Below, piece after piece: positions 6,631 to 15,395 of a stretch of DNA of 64,000 nt. A model generated the notes under the pieces. It did not search any database, was not told the DNA's origin, and saw only the letters and a list, made by a program, of their open reading frames with translations. The translations under genes and the position numbers were made by a program. Source of the stretch: Thermoanaerobaculum sp. Its GTDB lineage: Bacteria > Acidobacteriota > Thermoanaerobaculia > Multivoradales > UBA5704. The stretch's first letter is position 1. Each line of letters begins with the position of its first letter. The stretch lies in contig JAJKHS010000082.1 of assembly GCA_021154885.1 (NCBI GenBank), positions 120,835 through 184,834 of the forward strand, given 5' to 3'.

Positions 6631-9554
6631 TGGCCATCACGCGCGAGCAGGTCGTGCAGACGGCGGAGAAGTACGTCTCCCGGGGGAAGATCGAGCCGGC
6701 CATCCGCGAGTACCGCAAGCTGCTGGCGGACAATCCGAACGACATCAACACGCTGAACCGGATCGGCGACCTCTACGCCCGCATCCAGCGCATCGACGAG
6801 GCCGTCGACTTCTTCACCCAGATCGCCGAGCAGTATTCGACGGAGGGCTTCTTCGTCAAGGCGATCGCCATCTACAAGAAGATCATCAAGCTCGACCCGA
6901 CGCGGCTCGAGGTCTACGAGAAGCTGGCCGAGCTCTACCACAAGCAGGGGCTGGTCAACGAGGCGCGCACCCAGTACCAGGTGCTGGCGGACTATTATCA
7001 GAAGCACGACAACGCCGCCTCGGCCATCGCCATCTACCAGAAGATGGCGGACCTGGAGCCCAACAATCCGAGCTACCACGTCAAGCTGGCGGAGATCTAT
7101 CAGCGCCAGCAGCTCACCGAGAAGGCGGTCGCCGAGTACCGGGTCATCGCCGAGATGATGCTCGCCCACGACCGCGCCCAGGACGCGGCCCAGGTCTACG
7201 AGCGGGCGCTGGACATCGACAGCAGCAACGTGGGGTTCATCGAGGACGCCCTGAAGCGGCTGCAGCGGTCCGGCAACACGGCCGCCGCCGCCCACTTCCT
7301 CGCCATCGCCGTCGAGCGCAATCCCCAGGCCGGGCGCCTGGTCGAGGCGAGGCCTGAGCCCGAGCCGCCGCGGCGGGTGCCGCCGCCGAAGCCCGAGCCG
7401 CCGCCTCCATCCCCACCGCCGCCCGTGGTGCGGGCTCCCGAGCCGCGGTTCGTTCCGCCGCCTCCGCCCCCGGTCGAGGAGCCGCTGGGGGAGGAGCCGC
7501 AGATCTACACCCCCGCCTTCCCGGAGATCGAGGTCGAGGAGGACGACCTCACGTCCACGATGCAGGCCGCCGCGGCCGCTATCGTGCCCGGGCCGGCGGA
7601 GGACGCTTCCTCCTCCGCCGCGGCGCACGGCGACGAGATCGAGCTCGATCTCGACGAGGTCTTCGTCCTCGACATGGAGAGCGACGACGAGCCGACGAGC
7701 CTCGTCAAGCCGCCGCCGGACATGGCCGCCGGCACCGGCCTGCGCCTCGGCTCCGCCTGGGCGGGGGGCGGCAAGGAGGCCGCCGTTGCGCCCGTGCAGG
7801 AGGAGCCGCCAGCCGTCGAAGAAGAGGTGGAAGCCTTCCCGGTCTTTCCGGCCTTCCCGGCTTTTCCAGACGTCGAGATCGAGCTCGAATTGGAGCCCGC
7901 GCCGGCGGCGGCGGCTCCCCCGCCTTCGCCGGCCGAGCGCCCGAGCTCCTTCGATTCGGTGGAGCTCCCCGGTCTCGAGGGTAGCGGGCAGCTCCTCTTC
8001 GAGCTGGAGGAGGAACTGCCGCCCCTGGAGGGCCCGACCTGGACCGTCGAGCCGGAGCCGCGGCACGAAGAGCCGGAGATGCTCCGCATCGACCACGACC
8101 TCCTGGAGCGGACGGCGGCCGAGCTGCAACGGCCAGCCGAGCGCGACGAGGACCTGGTCAGCGAGGCCGAGGTGCTGGCCAAGTACGGCCTGGAGGAAAA
8201 GGCCCTGGAGCGTCTGCGCGACGCCCTGCGGATCCGACCCCAGAACCTCGGCGCCTACGCCCTGATGATCCAGATCCACCTGGAGAAGGGGCGCCACGAG
8301 CGGGTCGTGGAGCTGGCCAAGGCCATGTCCCGGATCGCCGCCGAGACGGGCGACAGCTATCTCTGGCCGAAATCGCGGCGGCATCTCGTCGACGCCGGGT
8401 ACCGCCTCGACGGCGACCGCGTCCTGAGCGGGCCGCACGGCATGGTGGAGGAAGTCGCCAGGCCCGCGCCGCCGAAGGCCGTCAAGCCCGCGCCTCCGCC
8501 GCCCGCTCCCGTGCCGAGCGCACCGGCCCCGCCGCTGGCGCCGGCGGCGCGCAAGAAGCCCGGCAGCGACATCGATCAGATGTTGCAGGGTCTGCTGGAC
8601 CGGCCGCAGCGCTCCCGTCCGGCCGCTCCCCCGGCTCCCGCGAAGCCGGCGGCTGTGGCCCCGGAGATCCCGGCCGCACCGACCCCTGCACCTCCCCCGG
8701 TGACCGCCGCTCCTGCACCGCCGCCGCCCACTCCGCCGCCCGTGGCGAGCGCTCCACCGCCTCCCGCTCCCATGCCGACACTTCAGGCCCCGCCTCCCAC
8801 GCCGCCGCGGCCCGGGCTGTTCAACCCGCTGGAGATCGGCGAGATGATCGAGCGGGAGGAGATGGACTGGGATGAGCAGGCGCCATCCCCGGCTCCGGCA
8901 GCGCCGGGATCCTCGGCCAGAGACGGCCTCTATCCCGGCCTGGACGACACGGGCGGCATGAGCTGGCTCGACGAGGCGGACCAGGGACGCGCCGCCACGG
9001 GGAGCCGCGCCGAGCGCCTGTTCGACGAAGAGGAGGACTTCTTCGACCTGGCCGGCGAGCTGGAGCAGGAGCTCTCCCAGGAGGACATCTTCCAAGGCGG
9101 CGACGGCCTGCTCGGGCAGCAGACCGAGCAGTCGCTGGAGGAGATTGTGGAGGGGTTCAAGAAGGGGGTCGCCGAGCACCTCTCGCCCACCGACTACGAG
9201 ACCCACTTCAACCTCGGCATCGCCTACCGGGAGATGGGCCTGCTGGACGAGGCCATCGGCGAGTTCCAGATCGCCGCCAAGGAGCCCACCCACCTGGTGC
9301 TCTGCTGCTCCATGCTGGGCCTCTGCTTCCTCGACAAGGGGCTGCCCGAGCTGGCCATCCGCTGGTACCGCCGCGGCCTGGATGCTCCCGGCGTCAACGA
9401 GGAGGACACCCTCGGCCTGCTCTACGACCTCGGCTGCGCCCACCTCGCCGTAGGCGACAAGGAGACCGCCTACAAGGTCTTCGTCGACCTCTACGGCATG
9501 GACACGAATTACCGCGACGTGGTGGCGCGGCTCGAAGAGCTGGGCCCGCGGTAG
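6630..9554 (+). CDS. Large TPR-repeat protein with proline-rich linkers
   Basis: A 974-aa protein of unknown specific role. Residues 1 to about 215 form at least six helical TPR-like repeats (for example ITREQVVQTAEKYVSRGK and AIAIYKKIIKLDPTRLEVY). A long Pro/Glu-rich spacer follows (about 230-330), then an acidic part, a short TPR-like pair near 520-570, a second Pro/Ala-rich linker (about 615-740), and a C-terminal TPR set (ETHFNLGIAYREMGLLDEA). No signal peptide or membrane segment, so it is likely a cytoplasmic scaffold. ATG 6630 overlaps the rnhB stop by one base, indicating coupled translation. The part near 7820-7870 encodes a short FPxF-type repeat. Confidence 0.85.
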   Translation: MAITREQVVQTAEKYVSRGKIEPAIREYRKLLADNPNDINTLNRIGDLYARIQRIDEAVDFFTQIAEQYSTEGFFVKAIAIYKKIIKLDPTRLEVYEKLAELYHKQGLVNEARTQYQVLADYYQKHDNAASAIAIYQKMADLEPNNPSYHVKLAEIYQRQQLTEKAVAEYRVIAEMMLAHDRAQDAAQVYERALDIDSSNVGFIEDALKRLQRSGNTAAAAHFLAIAVERNPQAGRLVEARPEPEPPRRVPPPKPEPPPPSPPPPVVRAPEPRFVPPPPPPVEEPLGEEPQIYTPAFPEIEVEEDDLTSTMQAAAAAIVPGPAEDASSSAAAHGDEIELDLDEVFVLDMESDDEPTSLVKPPPDMAAGTGLRLGSAWAGGGKEAAVAPVQEEPPAVEEEVEAFPVFPAFPAFPDVEIELELEPAPAAAAPPPSPAERPSSFDSVELPGLEGSGQLLFELEEELPPLEGPTWTVEPEPRHEEPEMLRIDHDLLERTAAELQRPAERDEDLVSEAEVLAKYGLEEKALERLRDALRIRPQNLGAYALMIQIHLEKGRHERVVELAKAMSRIAAETGDSYLWPKSRRHLVDAGYRLDGDRVLSGPHGMVEEVARPAPPKAVKPAPPPPAPVPSAPAPPLAPAARKKPGSDIDQMLQGLLDRPQRSRPAAPPAPAKPAAVAPEIPAAPTPAPPPVTAAPAPPPPTPPPVASAPPPPAPMPTLQAPPPTPPRPGLFNPLEIGEMIEREEMDWDEQAPSPAPAAPGSSARDGLYPGLDDTGGMSWLDEADQGRAATGSRAERLFDEEEDFFDLAGELEQELSQEDIFQGGDGLLGQQTEQSLEEIVEGFKKGVAEHLSPTDYETHFNLGIAYREMGLLDEAIGEFQIAAKEPTHLVLCCSMLGLCFLDKGLPELAIRWYRRGLDAPGVNEEDTLGLLYDLGCAHLAVGDKETAYKVFVDLYGMDTNYRDVVARLEELGPR

Positions 9555-9694
9555 GACCGTAGTTTCCGGCCCGTCCCGGCCGTCGCCTGTTCGTTCAAGG
9601 CCGCCAGCGCAAAGCCTGTCGCTAAAGCCTTCCTAAGCCGCCCAAACTTCAGAAAAAAACACTGGCTCATATGCTGCGTCTTCTGGCGTCCTCT

Positions 9695-12600
9695 TTAGCT
9701 GGGTGGGTGCGCGTCACAATTCTTCCGCACATCGACCGTCGCGCCGCAGCGGAAGGTCTCTTGCGTGGCGTGCACCTGGATGAGCATCTGGTAACAGGCG
9801 GTGATCCCGTTGTCGATCATGGCCGCGGGCCGGCCGATCGAGGTCTGTACGGTATTGCACTTCCCGGGCGATACCGTCATCGTTCCAGAGGCCGGTGTGA
9901 AGCTCGCCGGCCCAGGGAGGAAACAGCCGCTCTGCACCGGTAGGCCATGGAACGAATAGTCGAAGGTCTGAGGTGCCGACCGATCATTGCAGATCTCGGC
10001 GTTGACCTTGACCACGTTGGCCCCGTGGCAGAACGACGCGACCTCTGGCAGGCCGCAGCTCTGCTTGCACTGGCCGTTTTCGGCGGCGCGGTAGATCGCG
10101 AGCACCTCGTCGGGACTCAGGACACGGCGAAAGGCTTGGACTTCGTCGAGACATCCTTGCAGCACCCCCGAAACCGCACCCGAAGAAACGAGAGCGGAAC
10201 GAGCCCCGACGCGAAAGGGCGCCGGTGAGTTCAGCGACCCGTGATGCGCCGTGGGATTGAAAGCGGTCCCGGCTGTCCGGCCGTCGAGGTAGAAGAGCCC
10301 TCCTGCAGGATTGCCACGATCTACCGTCACCGCGACGTGATGCCACAGACCGTCGTCCGGAACCCTCGCTTGCGAGAGGTAGTTGGAATAGGAACCGTCC
10401 GCGAGCTGGAGTCCGATCTGCCCGTCAGCCAGGAATAGCGAGTAGCCAAGGACCAGCCCTGTCGCATCCGTTCGCTTGTCGACAAGCACCTGGACACCCG
10501 CGGCGCCCGGCCTGCGCAGCACCCAGGCATCGAGCGAGAAGTTGCTCGCCGAGAAGCTGATGGCGCCGTAGGGTGGTACGTCGACGTGGTCGTCCTGGCC
10601 ATCGAAGCAGAGGGCGCCGGCGACCTTGCCGGCCGCCGTCGGGGTAGGTCCTCCAGCATAGATACCAGGTCTGGGGACCACGGTGTTGAGAGCCTTGGGG
10701 CCCGTGGCTTCGTCTAGTGGCAGCCAGAGGGCCAGATCCGAGGGCGGCTCGGTGCACCCCGAGTGCAGATCCGCCTCCCAAACCCCGCGGCCAAAGGACC
10801 CCACCCGGACCTTGTTGTTCACGTAATTGATCTCCAGGCCGTTGAATCCGGTGTTGGGCAAGCCGCTGCCCAGAAGTGTCCAGCCCACGCCCCCCAAGGC
10901 GCGCGTGCCATTGTTCGAAAACCAGACGCCGAAATCGGATGCGAAATAAAGGCCACCGTTGCTGCCCCGCTCGACCCCCAGGTTGTCCGCGCCGGCCAAG
11001 GCATTCGGCAGGTTCTGAGTCAGGTCCCAGCAGATACCGGATGTGCAGACGTTATAAGTATGGGCCGCAGGGTTGGTGTAGTCCACCTTGAAGACCATAT
11101 TCGTTCCGGTGAGGCTGGTGGAATTGCGGCTGGAGGAGCTGTTGGCAATGTATACGACGTCCGGGTTGTCCGGGTCAAAGCCCACGTCGGTGATCCAGCG
11201 GTTGTCGGGCAGCGGCAGCTCTTCCCAAGAAGCCATCACATTTGCCGCGGGACCGTTCACAACCTTGGTGCGGTAGAGGTGATTGCCGGTCCACCAGTTG
11301 CCGCCAGCGGGTCGCTCCAACAAGTGTACCAGCAGGTAGTTGCCATTGGTTTCCGGCGTATAGACCCTCCATAGAATATAATCCGATTGCGCGGCGGGAT
11401 ATAGGCTCCGGAAATCTGCGATCTGTATCCAGGTATCACCCCGATCGAAGGTGCGCATCACGGTATGGTCGCCGTTGGCATCCGTGCTGAGCCGGTACTG
11501 GACTTGGGGGTTCAGATGGTTGAAGGCCGCTTCCGCGATCCAGCTAGGAGAGCTCGGATCATTGCTGCTGAAGCTCACGCCATAGTCGGTGGAGCGGTTC
11601 CACTCACCCCATTGGCAGGAGTGCCACATGTACTGGGGCGTCGTAGGATCAATCATGGGTTTCCTACCATCGCAGAAAGCGTTGGGAAACTGTTCCCATC
11701 CCGGCGACCAGAGGTCATACCAGGGCGAAGTTGTGACGATGGTTCCGTCGTGATAGAGACCGACGGCGACGTAGCCGGGATCCGAAGCCCCGGTCGCCAT
11801 CGCGGTCACCTGCGCCACCCCGAGCCCCGTCGACCGGTCCTCCCAGGTAACGCCATTGTCCGTGGACACCGACACTCCGCCGTGATGGCTCATCCACACT
11901 TCTTTGGGATTGACGGGGTGAGGAACCAGATCCTCGATGTCGGGGTGGTAGGTGCCGCCGGCGGAATAGGTGCTGTTGTAGGTGATGTAGGGGGGGCTGC
12001 CCTGGTAGGTATAGCGTCGCCCCTCGGTCCCCTCCGAAAGGAAGATCTCATTCGGATTGAAAGGGTCTACCCCGAAGGCGTGGCCGCCACCCATGGTGAT
12101 GTCGGCGGAGCCGTCCACGAGGTTCCATTGTTTGGACCCAAAATCGAAAATATACAGCTCACTGGGGAAGCCACCAGGGGAGACGGTCAAGCAGTACAGG
12201 TTGTCGGCTTTGGCCGGGGTGACCGCGAGGGTGAGGCGGAAGGCCCCGGAGGTCGAAGCCGGCTCGCCCGGCACGTTGTTCCAGGTGCCGCCGTTGTCGC
12301 TGGAGTACATGTAGTGCCAGTTGACAAGATTGCCGCCGCTCCAGTCCGCCGCCGTCGTGTAGAGCCTGTTGGCGTCACCCGGACGGATGTTGAAGTCGTT
12401 CAGGTACTTGCCGGCAAGGGCTGGCACGGACGTCCATGTGGGGTTCGGCGCGAGCGAATTCTTGGTCACGAATAAGCCGCCGGAGGTCGCTGCCCAAACT
12501 TGATTGGCGTTGGCGGGGTTGATGGCGAGCTTGAAGATCTGCGCCCAGATGCCGCCGAGTTGGGCCTGCGTCGCGATTTGCGACCAGGTTGTGCCCTCGT

Positions 12601-13510
12601 CGGTGGTACGGAAAACTCCCCCGGTATAACCGATCCAGGAAGGCTCGTTGGAGCCGCTGTTGCCTGCCGAGGCTGTGAACCAGGTCTTGTAGTCGCCGGG
12701 ATGAAACACCGCGGTACCCACCCCGGAGCGACCGATCTGCGTGTCGGTGCCAGTCTTGGACCAGGTCAAACCGCCGTTGGTGGAGTAAAACAGGCCTCCC
12801 GCCGTGGAACCGCAAAGCATGCGGCTGGGGGCGGCGTGATAGAAGGTGATGAATTCGATTGGCCCCGTCCCTTCTGCACCCACGTTGCTGGTTGGTTTGG
12901 CGATGGGGCCCAGCTCTTGCCATATGTTCGCGCCGCCGGGCGAGAGAAGGCCAGCGCCCAGCGATGGCCCGCGGCGACGGCGATAATAGTTGCGTTCCAA
13001 TTGAAAGGGTACTGTAAAATCACCCCGAGGATAAAGCCTGGGTTCCCAGTAACGCAGGAATTTGACGTATTCGTTGTACTGGCCTCCCTCTTGTTTGACG
13101 AGAGCGTCTAAGCCCCTGCTGGCGATCTGCGGCGCGAAGTAGGCATCCATACGAGCTTTGAAGTCTTTCAGGTTCTCCTCAGGGAGCGGATAAACATTCG
13201 TGGGAGTCGGCACGGGCCCCTGGCAGTAGTCGCTGTTCACCCGGTCGGTCGAGTTGAATATCTGCTCGAGGAGGTTGACCCCTGGCTTGAAGTAGGGCGC
13301 GTAGTGGGCGCAGTTCTCGGAGCCGAAAGAGGTCTGCCGGTAGCAGTCGTTGCGATCGGTCGCCTGGACCGTCAGGATCACTACGCCGTTGACCTTCACC
13401 TCGCACTTGAAAGTGGCTGGAGACGCCGCTGCCGCTGACGCGTCGAGGAGGACACCAGCCGAGGCCAACGAGGCGAAGACGAGTGTGGACAAGAGCTTCC
13501 TCTGCACCAT
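9695..13510 (-). CDS. Secreted BNR/sortilin-type propeller protein with LamG-like domain
   Basis: A 1271-aa exported protein. The start at 13510 is chosen because AAAGGAG lies 7 bases upstream and it leads straight into a signal peptide (VQRKLLSTLVFASLASAGVL). After a short Cys-containing N-domain come many BNR-like blades of the type STDNGVTW, TTDEGTTWSQIA and FDRGDTWIQIA (about 190-900), the exo-sialidase/VPS10-like propeller. A concanavalin/LamG-like fold follows (WLPLDEATG to GCLDEVQAFRRVLSPDEV, about 930-1160) and a Cys-rich end. It probably binds or degrades extracellular glycans, but no catalytic set was identified. It is convergent with the TPR gene and divergent from the M23-like gene. 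Confidence 0.85.
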   Translation of the reverse strand: MVQRKLLSTLVFASLASAGVLLDASAAAASPATFKCEVKVNGVVILTVQATDRNDCYRQTSFGSENCAHYAPYFKPGVNLLEQIFNSTDRVNSDYCQGPVPTPTNVYPLPEENLKDFKARMDAYFAPQIASRGLDALVKQEGGQYNEYVKFLRYWEPRLYPRGDFTVPFQLERNYYRRRRGPSLGAGLLSPGGANIWQELGPIAKPTSNVGAEGTGPIEFITFYHAAPSRMLCGSTAGGLFYSTNGGLTWSKTGTDTQIGRSGVGTAVFHPGDYKTWFTASAGNSGSNEPSWIGYTGGVFRTTDEGTTWSQIATQAQLGGIWAQIFKLAINPANANQVWAATSGGLFVTKNSLAPNPTWTSVPALAGKYLNDFNIRPGDANRLYTTAADWSGGNLVNWHYMYSSDNGGTWNNVPGEPASTSGAFRLTLAVTPAKADNLYCLTVSPGGFPSELYIFDFGSKQWNLVDGSADITMGGGHAFGVDPFNPNEIFLSEGTEGRRYTYQGSPPYITYNSTYSAGGTYHPDIEDLVPHPVNPKEVWMSHHGGVSVSTDNGVTWEDRSTGLGVAQVTAMATGASDPGYVAVGLYHDGTIVTTSPWYDLWSPGWEQFPNAFCDGRKPMIDPTTPQYMWHSCQWGEWNRSTDYGVSFSSNDPSSPSWIAEAAFNHLNPQVQYRLSTDANGDHTVMRTFDRGDTWIQIADFRSLYPAAQSDYILWRVYTPETNGNYLLVHLLERPAGGNWWTGNHLYRTKVVNGPAANVMASWEELPLPDNRWITDVGFDPDNPDVVYIANSSSSRNSTSLTGTNMVFKVDYTNPAAHTYNVCTSGICWDLTQNLPNALAGADNLGVERGSNGGLYFASDFGVWFSNNGTRALGGVGWTLLGSGLPNTGFNGLEINYVNNKVRVGSFGRGVWEADLHSGCTEPPSDLALWLPLDEATGPKALNTVVPRPGIYAGGPTPTAAGKVAGALCFDGQDDHVDVPPYGAISFSASNFSLDAWVLRRPGAAGVQVLVDKRTDATGLVLGYSLFLADGQIGLQLADGSYSNYLSQARVPDDGLWHHVAVTVDRGNPAGGLFYLDGRTAGTAFNPTAHHGSLNSPAPFRVGARSALVSSGAVSGVLQGCLDEVQAFRRVLSPDEVLAIYRAAENGQCKQSCGLPEVASFCHGANVVKVNAEICNDRSAPQTFDYSFHGLPVQSGCFLPGPASFTPASGTMTVSPGKCNTVQTSIGRPAAMIDNGITACYQMLIQVHATQETFRCGATVDVRKNCDAHPPS

Positions 13511-13915
13511 GAGAGTCTCCTTTAGAGAAAGGGCGACCGTATCCGCATGCTCCCGATCTTGCAAACGCCTCGAGAGAGCCTAGCCGTTTGGAAGAGAAAA
13601 ATCAACGAATTGTTCGTATTGCAAACAAGCGAATCATCAATGCGAATAGTTGTCTGGGCCCTTGGCGAAACAAAATTCGCTCTCATAGCTCACCTATTTT
13701 CGGCCGTGCTTGCTGGGACGCCGTTCACCAGGATCGTCTCTATGCACCTGTCGCCGCCCCCTTTGAGGCTCCTCAAGAGGGCCTCGTCGGTCTGGACGTG
13801 CTCTACCAAGGCTGGGCTAATACCGCCACGCACTTCCATCGTCCTTTCAAGAGGCGGGCAAAACAGCCCGCCAGGTGATCGGCCTTCGCGGCTGAGCTTG
13901 AAAGGACAACTTGCC
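13511..13915. other. Divergent intergenic region, AT-richer, no gene seen
   Basis: Separates the divergent BNR and M23-like genes. It is visibly AT-richer around 13590-13700 and should contain both promoters. It was scanned for GG-N10-GC sigma-54 elements on both strands; only a poor match was found (minus strand near 13570), which was rejected. No RNA gene or repeat recognised. Confidence 0.4.
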
Positions 13916-15235
13916 ATGGGCACTCCCGATATCGACGTCGTCGTCTATCCGGCTGGGTCTTCGACCACCCAGCGACAACTGCAATACCTCGAGCTGGCGC
14001 CAGCCGATAACGCACTCGCTCCAACCTGCGCGCTGCCGCTGCAGCTTTGGATCAAGAACAACAACCCAACCAAGAGCATCCACCTCGAGACGATCGAGGT
14101 GGATTTTTCCGATCCGACGTTCAACAAAACGCTCCCGGTCAGCGTGGACATCGGGCCGGGCTCGGCCACGGCCTTTTTTGCCACAAACACTCAATACATC
14201 CTCCTGCCTTCGCCTCCGCCTTCTCCGTTCACCCTCAAGCTCTTTTTCACCAACTTCGATCCCTGGTCCGACAGCGTCTTCTTCATCCCCTTTACGAGCA
14301 CCTACCAGTTCCCCGGTAAGTACGCCGACCTCGGAAAGGATGAATTCTGGTCCGGGAAAGGAGCGGCTCACGCGGGGGGTGGAGACCAGATCTTTCACTA
14401 TGATCTCGGGATCACGGGCTTCGACCCCGACCTCAATCACTGGAGCATTCTCTACCCTGGCAAAGACGGCACCCACAACGACGATTACCGCATCTGGAAC
14501 CGCCCCGTGTATGCCCTCGCTGATGGCGTCGTGACCTTTTACGAGAACGACGTGGACGCAAACCCCGCACCCGGAACGGTCACGGCTCAAGGGAATCAGA
14601 AGGGCTGGGGCAACGCCTTCAACATCCAGCACGGCCCGTATCTCGCCACCTACATGCACATGCAGAAAGGATCGCTCAATCCGGCCTTGATTCAAGGCTA
14701 TCCGGAAGGGGTCGAGTTTCAGAAGGGGGCGGCTGTCAAAGCCGGCGACTTCCTGGGACTGGCCGGGAACGCCGGGACCTCGAGCGCGCCCCATCTGCAC
14801 GTCGGCCTTGTCTTTCGCGATCCGGGGAAGGGCCAGTTCTCGATCCCGCTGCCATTTTCCAATGTCCTGGTCGTAGAGGACTCCGAGCTGATTGCCGGCG
14901 ACGCTGCGGATTCACCGTGGGCGAAGGCTACTACGCAAGGTTTGCCATGGATCGCCGATCCCGTCAACGGCGCGGTGGCGCTGGGGCTTTTCCCGAAGAG
15001 GTACAATGTCTTTCAGGCGGCCATTGATCCGGTCGCGCTCGTGCTGGGAGCGCACTCGCAGATCTACGTCCTGTTGACGTTGCCCGATCCGCCTCCGATC
15101 GACGTCATCGTCGAGCAGGTTCGCACCCAGGTGAAGGCGATGGCACCGGCGGACAGGGAGCGCGCCGTGGGCCGTTTGAAGGGCCTGCAGGAGTACGTGC
15201 AGGTGTTGGAGAAGGAGCTGGGCCAGGCGCGGTAA
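13916..15235 (+). CDS. M23-like (LytM) peptidase with beta-sandwich N-domain
   Basis: A 439-aa protein. Residues about 1-130 look like a beta-rich domain (LQLWIKNNNPTKSIHLETIE). Residues about 150-330 match the lysostaphin/LytM beta fold: GTHNDDYRIWNRPVYALADG, GNAFNIQHGPYLATYMHM and SSAPHLHVGLVF, the last containing the HxH zinc-ligand pair. The first metal-site motif is not the textbook HxGxD, so activity is uncertain. AAAGGA at 13901 supports the ATG at 13916. No signal peptide is visible, which is odd for a peptidoglycan hydrolase; it may use another export route or act on another substrate. Confidence 0.75.
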   Translation: MGTPDIDVVVYPAGSSTTQRQLQYLELAPADNALAPTCALPLQLWIKNNNPTKSIHLETIEVDFSDPTFNKTLPVSVDIGPGSATAFFATNTQYILLPSPPPSPFTLKLFFTNFDPWSDSVFFIPFTSTYQFPGKYADLGKDEFWSGKGAAHAGGGDQIFHYDLGITGFDPDLNHWSILYPGKDGTHNDDYRIWNRPVYALADGVVTFYENDVDANPAPGTVTAQGNQKGWGNAFNIQHGPYLATYMHMQKGSLNPALIQGYPEGVEFQKGAAVKAGDFLGLAGNAGTSSAPHLHVGLVFRDPGKGQFSIPLPFSNVLVVEDSELIAGDAADSPWAKATTQGLPWIADPVNGAVALGLFPKRYNVFQAAIDPVALVLGAHSQIYVLLTLPDPPPIDVIVEQVRTQVKAMAPADRERAVGRLKGLQEYVQVLEKELGQAR

Positions 15236-15252
15236 GGACGATACCGGACGGA

Positions 15253-15282
15253 GAGCCGCAAGCGCTCGAACGCTTGCGGCTC
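15253..15282. terminator. Strong hairpin between convergent genes
   Basis: Perfect 12-bp stem (GAGCCGCAAGCG paired with CGCTTGCGGCTC) with a 6-base loop, 18 bases after the M23-like stop. No long T run follows, so it is either a weak bidirectional terminator or an RNA-stabilising end. Confidence 0.6.
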
Positions 15283-15284
15283 CA

Positions 15285-15376
15285 CGTGTAGGCGAGATGG
15301 CCGGACTCGTCGAGGATGAGGACCGGCCTCGTCGCCGAGACGTGCTGCTCGATGTACCGGGCCGGATTGCCCGTCT
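15285..15376 (-). pseudogene. Possible fragment of a TniB/ExeA-type AAA ATPase
   Basis: On the minus strand one frame reads GNPARYIEQHVSATRPVLIL followed by DESGHLA. This resembles the Walker B region (VLILDExH) of the small ATPases carried by some transposons. No full gene continues on either side, so it would be a remnant. The short length makes this tentative. Confidence 0.25.
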
Positions 15377-15395
15377 TTTGGAGGTTACGAAGTGG

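Noticed and set aside
6528..9443. Long minus-strand open frame opposite the TPR protein
   Set aside because: No domains, composition typical of antisense GC-rich frames, while the plus strand shows clear TPRs.
13566..13583. Possible sigma-54 element (minus) before the BNR gene
   Set aside because: GG-N10-GC spacing only; neither the -24 nor -12 context matches.
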